Under the pieces are notes generated by a model, which was given only the letters and a program-made list of their open reading frames with translations, did no database searches and was not told the origin of the DNA. Below, piece by piece: positions 8,123 through 16,929 of a stretch of 64,000 bases of DNA. The position numbers were made by a program, and so were the translations under genes. Source of the DNA: Candidatus Jordarchaeales archaeon (GTDB lineage: Archaea; Asgardarchaeota; Jordiarchaeia; Jordiarchaeales; Freyrarchaeaceae); the NCBI GenBank assembly GCA_038889235.1, contig JAWAHN010000001.1:62001-126000 (forward strand), read 5' to 3'. Numbering within the stretch: the stretch's first letter is position 1; the number at the start of each line of letters is the position of its first letter.

Positions 8123-9031
8123 TTGGACGAAGAATATGACGGAGCCTTGTGGTTTGCAAGCCTGCGAGGCGAGGGCAGAATTTTCATGATGAAGGTTAGA
8201 CCCGTCCACGTCAGGGTTTCCAAGTATCAGAGGATAGAGGTTTACGACTCGGACTACTATGGTAGGATCTTGGTTCTTAACGGAGAGATACAGCTCGCCT
8301 CCCGCTTCAACGCGTATATACACGAGAGCATGGTCCATCCGGCTTTACTCACACATCCAAATCCAAGGAAGGTGCTGATAATAGGTGGAGGGGACGGAGG
8401 TTCGACCACTGAGGCTTTGAAGCACGGAGTGGAGAGCGTGACGGTGGTTGAAATAGACGAGGAAGTAGTGAAGGTGGCTAGGGAGTTCCTGCCTGAGATA
8501 TCTTCAGGTTTCTCCGACCCGAGGGTTAGGCTGGTCTTCGACGACGGACGACACTTCCTCGAAGAGTGCGAAGAAAGGTTCGACGTGATAATAAACGACA
8601 TGTCCGACCCCGTTGGCCCAGCCAAGTCCGTCTTCACCGAGGAGTTCTTCAGACTGGTATACGAGCACTTAGAAGGCGACGGCTTGTTTGCGACACACGT
8701 TGAGTCACCAGACTCTTGTGAAGAATTCTTCTATAGGGCGATCGTCACATTGAAAGCTGTTTTCCCGCTCGTCAGGCCGTACAGAGTTTGGACGCCGCCG
8801 TACGCAGAGTACTGGGGGAGAGTGGTGGCCTCGAAGCTCTACGACCCCTTGAAGTTGAGCATTGGGGAGCTGGACGACAGAATAAGGAGTAGGAAAGTGG
8901 AATTACGGTGGCTGACCCCTGAACTCTATTTTTCGCTCTTCAACTCACTGTCCAAAGATGTCCTGGAGAAAATGGATTCTAGGTGGAAGCCTTTAACTGA
9001 CGCAGACTTCCCGAAGTTTAAAAGAAGGTGA
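8123..9031 (+). CDS. speE: Spermidine synthase-family aminopropyltransferase
   Basis: Aminopropyltransferase of about 302 residues that transfers the aminopropyl group of decarboxylated AdoMet to a polyamine acceptor (putrescine, agmatine or longer amines in thermophilic archaea). The N-terminal beta domain (about 1-60) is followed by the Rossmann domain with IIGGGDGGS (AdoMet loop), VVEIDEEVV, and IINDMSDP. The last carries the catalytic Asp; the commoner form is D-S/T-DP. The family's PPYAEYWG substrate segment is near the end. The start is discussed under the TATA box at 8084. Confidence 0.9.
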   Translation: MDEEYDGALWFASLRGEGRIFMMKVRPVHVRVSKYQRIEVYDSDYYGRILVLNGEIQLASRFNAYIHESMVHPALLTHPNPRKVLIIGGGDGGSTTEALKHGVESVTVVEIDEEVVKVAREFLPEISSGFSDPRVRLVFDDGRHFLEECEERFDVIINDMSDPVGPAKSVFTEEFFRLVYEHLEGDGLFATHVESPDSCEEFFYRAIVTLKAVFPLVRPYRVWTPPYAEYWGRVVASKLYDPLKLSIGELDDRIRSRKVELRWLTPELYFSLFNSLSKDVLEKMDSRWKPLTDADFPKFKRR

Positions 9032-9034
9032 AAA

Positions 9035-9406
9035 CTACACTTTACCGCGTAACAGTTCAGTCACATGCATAATCTTCTTTTCCCACTCTTTCCAGTCGCC
9101 CTTCCTCATAATCTTAACAAATTCTGCAGCGCTCATTGGAAGCTTGAAGAAATTGATGAAAGAGCTTATGAGGAGGTACAAGTAACTGTTAGCCACTATA
9201 GGGGAACCAATGTCTTCCATAACGGCATTATAGAAGATTTGAGGGTTTAGGAAAGTTTTAAAAATTACATCGTCAACAGAGCTGGCGCCAAGCCTTTCCT
9301 GAACTGATGAGAGGTACATGTAGAACCCTGGAATGGTTTTACTCGCCCACTCTGTAAAAGTTTTAAGAGCCTTTGAGAGAATTTCAGTGTCAATTCTGTC
9401 AGTCAT
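9035..9406 (-). CDS. Hypothetical 123-residue helical protein
   Basis: Mostly amphipathic helices, with a hydrophobic central stretch (YLYLLISSFINFF) that is more likely a buried helix than a membrane span. It ends four bases from the end of the convergent speE gene. I do not recognise a family and see no conserved metal or nucleotide motif. The reading frame looks coding because it is rich in Glu and Lys helices and is free of clustered rare codons. Confidence 0.55.
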   Translation of the reverse strand: MTDRIDTEILSKALKTFTEWASKTIPGFYMYLSSVQERLGASSVDDVIFKTFLNPQIFYNAVMEDIGSPIVANSYLYLLISSFINFFKLPMSAAEFVKIMRKGDWKEWEKKIMHVTELLRGKV

Positions 9407-9668
9407 TGAAGGTCACACATTGAACAATAGTTAAAGCAATTTTTGCAATATGACGGTAATAAAAATTTTGGAAGAACATTATTTCTCTTTTTATAGTCCT
9501 AGCTTTTGGATTGAGGCTGAAAGGTCTTTGGCTGCTCATCAAGCTAGTCGCTTTCGTTTAAAGCTCTCCACTTTGAGTCGTTTTTGAGCAAGTTCCAGCG
9601 GAACTTCGTGCTTTTAAACCACCTGACATCTACTTGTCGTAGTTGGGGGGTTCTCCCGCTGTCTCGAG
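9407..9668. other. Intergenic region, no supported gene
   Basis: The A/T-rich stretch at 9430-9500 can serve as promoter for the leftward 123-residue gene. The remainder, downstream of the radical SAM gene, shows no ribosome-binding site with an open frame longer than about 45 codons. One short leftward frame near 9550-9640 is rich in Trp, Arg and Lys codons, but it has no start and no recognisable relative. Confidence 0.4.
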
Positions 9669-10643
9669 CTAGAGGGGGCATAGTGGGTCCGGGGTGGAGA
9701 ACGAGCCGTGCGTTAAGTATGATCTGGCCTTACACCCTCCCCTACAGGTTTGCTTGAAAGTGCAAGTTTTACATTTTCCAACTAGTTTTGAGACGTCTTT
9801 GAATTCCTTGTAGACCGGGTTGGCTCTCATCTTTCTCCAGGCTTGTTTTCCGCCCTCTTCCAGCACGTTCCCCAGCTTAAAGTCTAGGACGTCACAGAGG
9901 AGGACGTTTCCAAGGGGGTCTACGTCCATCGAGAGGTCGCTGCACGATCCCGGGTGGACGTACGGGGAGTTCACGAAGGCTTGAGCAAACGGCGTACACC
10001 ACAAGCTGACGGAAATGCCATTCTCCTCGGCTGCGTCCTCAACGCTCTTCACCGCTGATACAATGTTTGAAGGTGTAGGCATTAGGCGGACGCTAGCGTT
10101 CCCGGACGGTATGAGGGGTATCAGGGAGGCGTGATTGCTTCCGAGCTCTGCTGACAACCTAACGAAGTCGCCTGCTTCGTGGAAGTTTAGCGAAGTGATG
10201 GTCATAACCGGGTTAAATGGAACATCGCACTCCTTCAGGAAACGGGCTGCCGCCATGATTTTGTCCCAGGCACCTTGACCTCTTATGAGCTCGCATGTCT
10301 CTTTGGTGGCAGCGTCAAAGCTCAACGAAACATAGACGTCAAGCCTGTTTAGGCGTGCTGCAACTTCTCTGTCTAAGAGGCTTCCATTGGTGACTATTCC
10401 AACGTAGGGGCCCATATTCCTAATGTACCCTAGCAAGTGGAATATGTCGTCTCTGACTAGGGGTTCTCCCCCCGTGACTGAAATGAATCCTGGTCTTAGG
10501 CTAACCATCTCTTCTATAAGCCTTTCGGCTTCCCTTGTCCCAAGCTCAGCTGAAAATCTCCCCCGCACGTAGCAGTGAAAACAACTGCGGTTACACCTTG
10601 CGGTGCAAAGCCAAACAATAAATCCAGGACGCGCCGTAATCAC
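9669..10643 (-). CDS. Radical SAM/SPASM protein
   Basis: Radical AdoMet enzyme of 324 residues. The core 4Fe-4S motif CNRSCFHC lies at about residues 17-24 and is followed by SVTGGEPL. The C-terminal SPASM-type region has a Cys in HPGSCSD, VLLCDVL, and the terminal CKTCTFKQTCRGGC set with a last Cys near the end, enough for one or two auxiliary clusters. This architecture occurs in haem d1/haem b maturases (NirJ, AhbD) and in peptide-modifying maturases. No precursor peptide or haem gene is adjacent, so the substrate is open. The GTG start follows AGGAGG. Confidence 0.88.
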   Translation of the reverse strand: MITARPGFIVWLCTARCNRSCFHCYVRGRFSAELGTREAERLIEEMVSLRPGFISVTGGEPLVRDDIFHLLGYIRNMGPYVGIVTNGSLLDREVAARLNRLDVYVSLSFDAATKETCELIRGQGAWDKIMAAARFLKECDVPFNPVMTITSLNFHEAGDFVRLSAELGSNHASLIPLIPSGNASVRLMPTPSNIVSAVKSVEDAAEENGISVSLWCTPFAQAFVNSPYVHPGSCSDLSMDVDPLGNVLLCDVLDFKLGNVLEEGGKQAWRKMRANPVYKEFKDVSKLVGKCKTCTFKQTCRGGCKARSYLTHGSFSTPDPLCPL

Positions 10644-10870
10644 CTATCCTCCTAAGGGAGAGCACTTACATCCTCTCACTAAACGGTTGAATTGAGGGTT
10701 TAAAATAGGTTTCTAGGAGGAACCAATTAGATCTCAGGCTGATTTTAGGCCTTCAACTCTTGCTTTAAGTGGTGACGGTGAGGTGAAAATGGTGTATGCA
10801 TTGTTGAAAAAGTTTAAACGGCACGCACCTTTTCTTATCTGTAACATGTCCACCCATTGAGGGGTTGGCC

Positions 10871-13800
10871 TTGGTTCTAGATGAGATTAAGAGGAAGTAT
10901 GGGTCGCTGTGTATCCTGGTTGGTGACGGCGGAACGGGTATAGCTGTCTTCACCGCTGGTAGTGCGGGAACAGACCCCGATATGACCGCTGCTCTCGTTT
11001 ACGGTCTGGAGCAAGCTATGAGGGAGCACTCAACGTCGGCTAGGGATGTCTTCTTCGGCGGCTTGTCCCCTCAAGGTGGGTTAAGCTGGTGCGTCAGAAA
11101 GGTCGACATTAGGGGTGAGAGTAGAGAGCTATACGTGGGCGTCATATTGTCTCCGGGTGAGATGTACACGTATGATGTTAACATACTTAACCAGGATGAC
11201 GAAAAAAGGGGGTGGTTCTTCAGGTTTTTAAGGGAAAGCTTGCTGAGTGAGGTCGCCGACGCTGTCGGGGGAGCGGCTGAAGAGGGTTTCGACAAGTTCC
11301 TTAGTAGTGGCCGGAAGCTTGGAGCATCGAAAGAGGTTAAACTGCTCAGGGGAGTCGACGAGTTAGGGGAGACGTACAAGATTCTCTCTAGGGCATATAA
11401 AAAGTTCCAGGAGAGGGAGGAGGGGGTCATGCTCGACGCTTTGACGCGTGAAGGAAAAAGGGTTGACGGGGAGAGAGTTGTTGCTGAGGCAGCTAGAGAG
11501 TTTCTTGAAGCAATCTTCGACGCGCAGGATGTAGATGACGAGGGGGGTGTTTTAGCCGCGCTAAGGGGATTTAGGGATGCTGATGAAGCTTTCACTCACG
11601 TGTGGCTTTCCTGTGCCGAGGCGCTCTGTGAAGCTAACCCGGCTTTCCTATTACTGGCTGGTGGAGAAGAGGAATACCTCGAACTCTTGAAGAGGGCACT
11701 GGAAGAGGCTCTAAAAAATTGGAGGAGTAGAGCGGCGAGAATATTGCTTGACAAGAGGTTTGGGGAGAGCTTCATATTGGATGGTAAAATTACAGTTAGC
11801 CGCGAGAAGCTTGGTGATGTAGGGAGCGTACTGGTTGAGGTAGCGTCAGGACTGGAAGAGGGGCTGCGCAAGAATTTCCCTCTTGTGGCTTTAACCTTCG
11901 AGGTGGCTGGAAGGGGACTTTTAGAGGAACTTGCCGACTACGTTTTCTCACTCGTTCAACATATCCAGGAGAATGTCTTCAGCAATTTCAAGACTAAGGT
12001 CCTTGAGGAGCTTAACGTGGAGAGAATTAGGCTGCTTTACCATGGTTTAACGTTCGAGGAGATTAAAGCAAAAGTTGAGGAATACGTATATGATCGTATG
12101 AGGGAGTTCGAGGAGCAGCTTTACTTCATCAGTAACCTGCTTGTGCTTTCAAGCCCCGTCTTAGAAAGAGCTGGGAGAGAGCTTAGAGATAACGTCTTGG
12201 AGAAGGTTGTCTCGACGGTTATGAAGGGAGAGGTTCCCGTTCTCCTCACAGCGATAAAGCACGTTAAGAGCGCTGTTAAGGACCTGAGGGGCAGGATTTT
12301 TTTGGACGTTGCGGAGGCGTTTCTAAAAGAGGCGGGTGGAGGAGTTATGGCAGCGTTGCCTGCGTTAGGATACATGTTAGAGGAGGCTGGAATGCTTGAC
12401 GCTTTCACCGGGAAGGTGAAGGCCACATGTGAGGAGATGAAGGCACCCCTCGACGTGGAGGGGATCACTGCTAGGCTTATGGAGAGGGGGGCGTTCCTGT
12501 CAGGGTGTGTTGAGGATATCCAGATAGCGGGGAGCGCTTTTATGAGGGGGCTTAAGAAGAGCATAGCTTCGTGGATAGGTAGGATCCTATTGGACGAGCA
12601 TGGCAGGCCGCCCGTTGTCAGGCTTTTGTACAACTCTTACCTTGACCTAGGTGCGAGGGTTAATGGCGCGCGGCTGGCGTTCAAGGTGTTGAGCACGATA
12701 GTCTCCGAGCTAAGAAGAGAGGGTGTTTTTGGAGCTAGAGAGTTAGCTGAGGCAGTTGAAGAGGTGTACGAAACTGTTGTGAAGGAGTTGAGGAGGTTTA
12801 AGGAGGAGGATAAAGCGAGAAAGCTACTTGATAAGGTTTCCAGGAAGGTTGGTGTATCTTTCAGCTCTGTGAAGCAGCTCTCGTCGTACCTAGCTAAGAG
12901 GAAGAGCACGGTTTGGGGTTGGGTGCTCGGGAAGGGTGAGGGAGATGTCATGCTGGTACCCCAGGTTTCGCTAGACCCCAATTACTTGGCTGCATTTTAC
13001 ACGAGGATTTCCGACGTGATCTCTGAGGATGTTTCTCTTTTCAGGGAGATTGTGTCGCTGCTTAAAGGCGCTGGTGTAAACGTTGAGGAAAAGGTTAGGG
13101 ACGCATTGAACCTCCTTGCTGGTGAAGCTAGGAAGCTTAAGGGGATGCGTGGTGTCAAGAGGAGAGTTGAGGAGCTTTTGAAGGAGAAAAGTGTGGGCAT
13201 CTTTAGGCGTCCCGAACCCTTCGAGGAAATTGTTGAAAGGTGGAGAGTTGACCCCTTCTTTGGGGGGCGTGAGGAGTTCTTGGAAGGTTATGTCAGCTGC
13301 ACTTTTTGGGAGGATAAGGATTTGGTGACTTTGCTCGTCGACCGCGCCATTAAGCGTCTCACAGGTCTTAAAGACGAATCCGAACTGGTAAACAAGGTTG
13401 CAGATTCTTTCAAGAGACAGAAGGAGACGTTTAAATTGGCGTTCAAAGTTCTATCTGAGCATTTCTCCCAGTTCACACAGTACTTAGAGTTGCAGAGTAT
13501 CCTAGTTGAACTCTCATTCCTCTCAAACAGCGAGGTTAAGTTCCTGAAGAAACTCGGCTACCCGGACCTCAAAATGGAGTTGAAGACAGTGGAGGAGAAG
13601 GCTGTTAGAGTTGAAGTAGAAGAGGGGAAGCCGTTCGTGGTTCTCGGAGAAGTTGACGGATCGTTTTTCCCAAGGGGTGGGGAGGACGTCAAAGAGTGCC
13701 TTAAAAACTTTGGAGAGTTTAAAGTTAAAAGCGGCGATTCAAAGCTCACTGTCTTATTTGAGCTGCCCGGCTTCGGGGGAGAGGTGGCCAATGTTGCCGA

Positions 13801-13957
13801 GGTAGCTAGAGCGAGCGCGTGGGAGACTTTCATGAAGGAAAACGAAGAGTACTTCAAGGTTTTCAGAGAGGTGTTGGGGCCTGTGGGTCCAGGGGCTCAG
13901 CAGGAGCTTGACATGTTGAAGGAATTCCTAAAATTTAACGTGTTTAAAGCCAAGTGA
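10871..13957 (+). CDS. Giant helical protein with a possible N-terminal longin-like domain
   Basis: About 1,028 residues of unknown function. Residues 1-130 look like a small alpha/beta domain: strand pair CILVGDGGTGIAVFTA, a helix, then three strands including DVFFGGLSPQGGLSWCV and ELYVGVILSPG. That strand-helix-strand order resembles longin/roadblock folds. The middle 750 residues are charged amphipathic helices rich in Glu, Lys, Arg and Leu. A small beta-rich segment (about 900-975) with PFVVLGEVDGSFF and TVLFELPGFGG precedes the helical end. There is no signal peptide, membrane span, P-loop or Cys cluster. TTG 10871 is favoured because GAGGGG lies six bases upstream; TTTAAA at 10813 is the likely TATA box. 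It forms no operon. Confidence 0.7.
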   Translation: MVLDEIKRKYGSLCILVGDGGTGIAVFTAGSAGTDPDMTAALVYGLEQAMREHSTSARDVFFGGLSPQGGLSWCVRKVDIRGESRELYVGVILSPGEMYTYDVNILNQDDEKRGWFFRFLRESLLSEVADAVGGAAEEGFDKFLSSGRKLGASKEVKLLRGVDELGETYKILSRAYKKFQEREEGVMLDALTREGKRVDGERVVAEAAREFLEAIFDAQDVDDEGGVLAALRGFRDADEAFTHVWLSCAEALCEANPAFLLLAGGEEEYLELLKRALEEALKNWRSRAARILLDKRFGESFILDGKITVSREKLGDVGSVLVEVASGLEEGLRKNFPLVALTFEVAGRGLLEELADYVFSLVQHIQENVFSNFKTKVLEELNVERIRLLYHGLTFEEIKAKVEEYVYDRMREFEEQLYFISNLLVLSSPVLERAGRELRDNVLEKVVSTVMKGEVPVLLTAIKHVKSAVKDLRGRIFLDVAEAFLKEAGGGVMAALPALGYMLEEAGMLDAFTGKVKATCEEMKAPLDVEGITARLMERGAFLSGCVEDIQIAGSAFMRGLKKSIASWIGRILLDEHGRPPVVRLLYNSYLDLGARVNGARLAFKVLSTIVSELRREGVFGARELAEAVEEVYETVVKELRRFKEEDKARKLLDKVSRKVGVSFSSVKQLSSYLAKRKSTVWGWVLGKGEGDVMLVPQVSLDPNYLAAFYTRISDVISEDVSLFREIVSLLKGAGVNVEEKVRDALNLLAGEARKLKGMRGVKRRVEELLKEKSVGIFRRPEPFEEIVERWRVDPFFGGREEFLEGYVSCTFWEDKDLVTLLVDRAIKRLTGLKDESELVNKVADSFKRQKETFKLAFKVLSEHFSQFTQYLELQSILVELSFLSNSEVKFLKKLGYPDLKMELKTVEEKAVRVEVEEGKPFVVLGEVDGSFFPRGGEDVKECLKNFGEFKVKSGDSKLTVLFELPGFGGEVANVAEVARASAWETFMKENEEYFKVFREVLGPVGPGAQQELDMLKEFLKFNVFKAK

Positions 13958-14118
13958 ATAAGTCCAAACCGAGGGGTTCTAAAAAGCCGCCTTCAGCCAC
14001 ACTTTTCGGAATAGTTTTGGAAAAGGACGTTTTTTAAGCAAAAAGAGCCTATTCTTTCAAGTCGTGAATGGTTCTTGGTTCCTTTACCACCATGGCCTTG
14101 AACAATCCCGGTCGTGTG

Positions 14119-14478
14119 TTAAGGGGGTTTCTTTTTGGAGGCGGGGACGAAACCTTCGGACAGTATATTGAAGAGGCATTGCGTGCATAGCGACGGGTCT
14201 ACGAACACTAGTTTTACCGCGTTGTAGACTTCGCTAAAGACCTTGCCCTTGACTTTTCTTCCCTTAATCTTCACGTGCTTTCCCGTTGATGGGCAGAGTA
14301 GATACCCGTCTTTTCCTTCAATAACGGCGTTGTAACAGATTTTTTGCTCTCCAGAGAGAGAGCGAAATTCCTTGCTGTTCACGAGAAAAACTTCTGTGAG
14401 TTCTGCTTCGTTAAGGCAGAAACTGTTATCGCTGTCGCGTAACAGGCATGGGCAGCCGCTATAGATTTTAATGTCCAA
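14119..14478 (-). CDS. Cys-rich 119-residue protein next to the V4R fusion
   Basis: A small soluble protein with Cys-Pro-Cys near the N-terminus (GCPCLL), further Cys at FCLNE, ICYN and LLCP, and a final CTQC pair. This pattern suggests a metal- or cluster-binding role, but no family is recognised. The TTG start is preceded by GGAGG. It lies 67 bases downstream of the thioredoxin-V4R gene on the same strand and is probably cotranscribed with it. Confidence 0.6.
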   Translation of the reverse strand: MDIKIYSGCPCLLRDSDNSFCLNEAELTEVFLVNSKEFRSLSGEQKICYNAVIEGKDGYLLCPSTGKHVKIKGRKVKGKVFSEVYNAVKLVFVDPSLCTQCLFNILSEGFVPASKKKPP

Positions 14479-14545
14479 CTAGATGCCTCCAGGTATTCAG
14501 CGCTCTTATTTTACGAGCTAAGGGACTATAAAGATTCTAAGAAAA

Positions 14546-15994
14546 TCATTCCATTTCAACGTGGAACTTGCAGTGCTGGTATCCGAGACCCCAACACTCG
14601 ACTTCCTTGGACGAGAAAGGCTTACCAGTTGACTGCTCCATGAACCCCTCTATGAAGCCTTTCTCTAGCCCGCACAAGCTGACACCTATGTTTTCCTGCC
14701 CAGAGGCGAGGGCGCAAGAGTCTACTGTTACGAGGAATGACTTGTCGCTGAGCACCTCCACGTTGCAGTTCGAGTGTATACCGCTCATTAGCATGAATGG
14801 GGAGTTCATGATGTTCTTTAGCTCTATTATCGCTTCTCTGGCTTCCATTTCCTCGCTCGGAGCCAAGAGCTTGCCTAGCCTTTTTCCTGCAAGTCTCAGG
14901 AAGAAGTCCGCGACAGGGTCTGCCAGCTTTATCGAAGTTACTTGCTGCTGTAGGTTCATTATGTGAGTGTAGTCTGAGATGCCAACTCTTATTTTACGTC
15001 CTTCCAGTATGCTTTGCACCATGTTTCTGAAGAGAGTCTTTATGAGGCGGTTGAACGATTCCTCCCTATCAACCCCCTTCCTGGCCGGGTGCGCGGCGGT
15101 CTTTCTGCCTTCAAGCATCTCTTCGTTTAGGGAGAGCTCGAACTCACAGTAAGACGCGCCTAAACCCCAACAGTCCCTCTCGACGACGTATACGCTTTCC
15201 CCCAAAATTGCCTCTGCAAGCCCGCTGAGCATCCCCGCAGTGAAACAGCAGAGAGGCTCGCCTATTACTGGTACGCCAACTGCCGTTGCCAACTCGTAGA
15301 TTCTTACGCGCCCGTAGCACTCGCCTTCCTCCACGACTTCCGCGTTCCTAGCGTCGAAGACCCCTAACTGGTTCTGCTTCAAGTGAAACCTGTCTATGGC
15401 GGTTAAGAAGTTGCTGAACTTCTTCCTGATAGACATGTAGGGGTCTCCCAGTTCCGGTTTTATGTCGTAAAGGAGGCTTGTGAAGGCGCCCATCTTCCCT
15501 GCGAGCTTCCCTATAGAGTAGAGGAGGTTTCCGGCGCTCGCATCCAGCGAGAGGAGGGATATTGTGGCGAGTTGAAGGTTGCTTATGTGGACGTAGTCTC
15601 CTATGTTCTTCCTTATCCTCTCCTTGGAATTTATGCTTTTAACGAAGTTTAGGTTCGCCTCTATGAAAACCTGCTTCGCGCCTACTTCAAGCCTTTCGGC
15701 TCGGGATGGAGCGCTGCGCAGCACACCTTTCATCAGTGCTTCTTCAACCTCTTTCTCGTCCACCATGCCGGATATCACGGGAACGTCGTCAACTATGACA
15801 TATGGCAGGCTCGTAATGTTGTACTCGTCGATAAGCTCATCATGCTCGTCTACGTCGAATACATTCACTGTTACAAACTCATCTCCGAAAAAGCGGGAAA
15901 CAGCTTTCCTAACCATCCGCTCTACGGGGGCACAGAATGCACAATTCTTACTCTTAAAGAAAAGTATCCTTATCGGGACAGACTCCAATATCAT
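14546..15994 (-). CDS. Thioredoxin-like domain fused to two V4R domains
   Basis: A 482-residue soluble protein with three parts. Residues 1-90 form a thioredoxin/glutaredoxin-like domain with C18-A-F-C21 and the cis-Pro segment SLPYVIVDD. Residues about 120-290 and 320-482 are two V4R (4-vinyl reductase/XylR-type) domains. The repeats are recognisable from DYVHISNLQ versus DYTHIMNLQ and from ERDCWGLGASYCEFE versus EVECWGLGYQHCKFH. V4R domains bind hydrophobic small molecules or haem/tetrapyrrole-like ligands in known cases and occur in BchJ, Bet3 (TRAPP) and sensor proteins. The fusion suggests a redox-gated sensor or carrier. The function is not established. Confidence 0.8.
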   Translation of the reverse strand: MILESVPIRILFFKSKNCAFCAPVERMVRKAVSRFFGDEFVTVNVFDVDEHDELIDEYNITSLPYVIVDDVPVISGMVDEKEVEEALMKGVLRSAPSRAERLEVGAKQVFIEANLNFVKSINSKERIRKNIGDYVHISNLQLATISLLSLDASAGNLLYSIGKLAGKMGAFTSLLYDIKPELGDPYMSIRKKFSNFLTAIDRFHLKQNQLGVFDARNAEVVEEGECYGRVRIYELATAVGVPVIGEPLCCFTAGMLSGLAEAILGESVYVVERDCWGLGASYCEFELSLNEEMLEGRKTAAHPARKGVDREESFNRLIKTLFRNMVQSILEGRKIRVGISDYTHIMNLQQQVTSIKLADPVADFFLRLAGKRLGKLLAPSEEMEAREAIIELKNIMNSPFMLMSGIHSNCNVEVLSDKSFLVTVDSCALASGQENIGVSLCGLEKGFIEGFMEQSTGKPFSSKEVECWGLGYQHCKFHVEME

Positions 15995-16096
15995 CGCCCT
16001 TAAAGCAACCTCGCAACTAATTAGGGAAGAGAAGACCTTTAACTTTTTTCTCCCCTACTACCCGGCTGCAAAAAAGGGTTAAGAGTGTTTAGGTCG

Positions 16097-16753
16097 CTAG
16101 GTCACGTATTTCAATATCTCTTTTATGTCAAATGGGTTGACGGTGAACATCACGTGCCTTCTAGCTTCCGGCGTCGGGTTTACTCCTATCGTTAACCCAG
16201 CAATCTTAAACATTGGAACGTCTAAGATGTCGTTTCCTATAGCCGCGCACTCCGTGGGCGTTACTCCTTCCCTCCTGGCTATCATGGCTAAGACTTCGGC
16301 TTTCCTCTCCGGCGTCATAGGATTACCAACAATTCTACCGGTTAAGACACCATTCCTAGACTCTACTGGGTTACTGTAAACGTAGTGTATGCCCAAACGT
16401 CTCTTTATGGGGAGGAAGCCTATGTTGCTGCCACCGCAGCTCACCAGCGCCGTCCTGTAACCCAAACTTCTCAAAGTAGCGAAGACCTCGTCGACGCCAG
16501 GTCTGAGCTTTAGCTGTGCCATCATCCTCTTGACGAACTCGACGGGAACCCCGCGCCATAGCTCGGCTCCACGCCTTAAACCCTCTTCAAACCCTATCTC
16601 CCCCTTTGCCATGGCGCTGTACAGTTTGCGCGCAGCGTCGCCAAACCCGAGCTCTTCGGCGAAACGAATGCTATGCTCGCCGTCGTAAAGCACACCGTCA
16701 AAGTCGAATACTACGACTTTCACGTCAATTTTTCTCTGGCGCAAGCTTTGCAT
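16097..16753 (-). CDS. HAD-superfamily phosphatase, SerB-like
   Basis: Haloacid dehalogenase-type phosphatase of about 218 residues. Motif I is FDFDGVLYDGE (nucleophile and acid Asp), motif II VSCGGSN, motif III the Lys in ERKAEVLA, and motif IV GNDILDVPMF. A helical cap of about 55 residues lies between motifs I and II, giving the C1-cap layout of phosphoserine phosphatase. The exact substrate is uncertain. The ATG at 16753 is preceded by GAGGGTG; the in-frame GTG at 16771 overlaps that region. The gene is divergent from the SDR gene across a shared promoter region. Confidence 0.85.
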   Translation of the reverse strand: MQSLRQRKIDVKVVVFDFDGVLYDGEHSIRFAEELGFGDAARKLYSAMAKGEIGFEEGLRRGAELWRGVPVEFVKRMMAQLKLRPGVDEVFATLRSLGYRTALVSCGGSNIGFLPIKRRLGIHYVYSNPVESRNGVLTGRIVGNPMTPERKAEVLAMIARREGVTPTECAAIGNDILDVPMFKIAGLTIGVNPTPEARRHVMFTVNPFDIKEILKYVT

Positions 16754-16870
16754 GCAGGTGCACCCTCTCACTAAGAATAACGTAGAACCTTATGCGCCGA
16801 GTAGTTTAAAACCCTTTTCGAACAGTGGAGTCGCTTCACCAACCGTGGAGGTTCATTTTAAACGAAAGGC

Positions 16871-16878
16871 TTATACTT
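16871..16878 (+). promoter_or_regulatory. TATA box for the SDR gene
   Basis: TTATACTT lies about 55 bases ahead of the TTG start at 16930. Transcription from about 16900 would leave a 30-base leader that contains GGAGG and GGAG. Confidence 0.4.
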
Positions 16879-16929
16879 GTGGATCAAGCTCTCTAGTCCA
16901 TTGAAAAGTGGAAGTGGAGGTTAGGAGTT

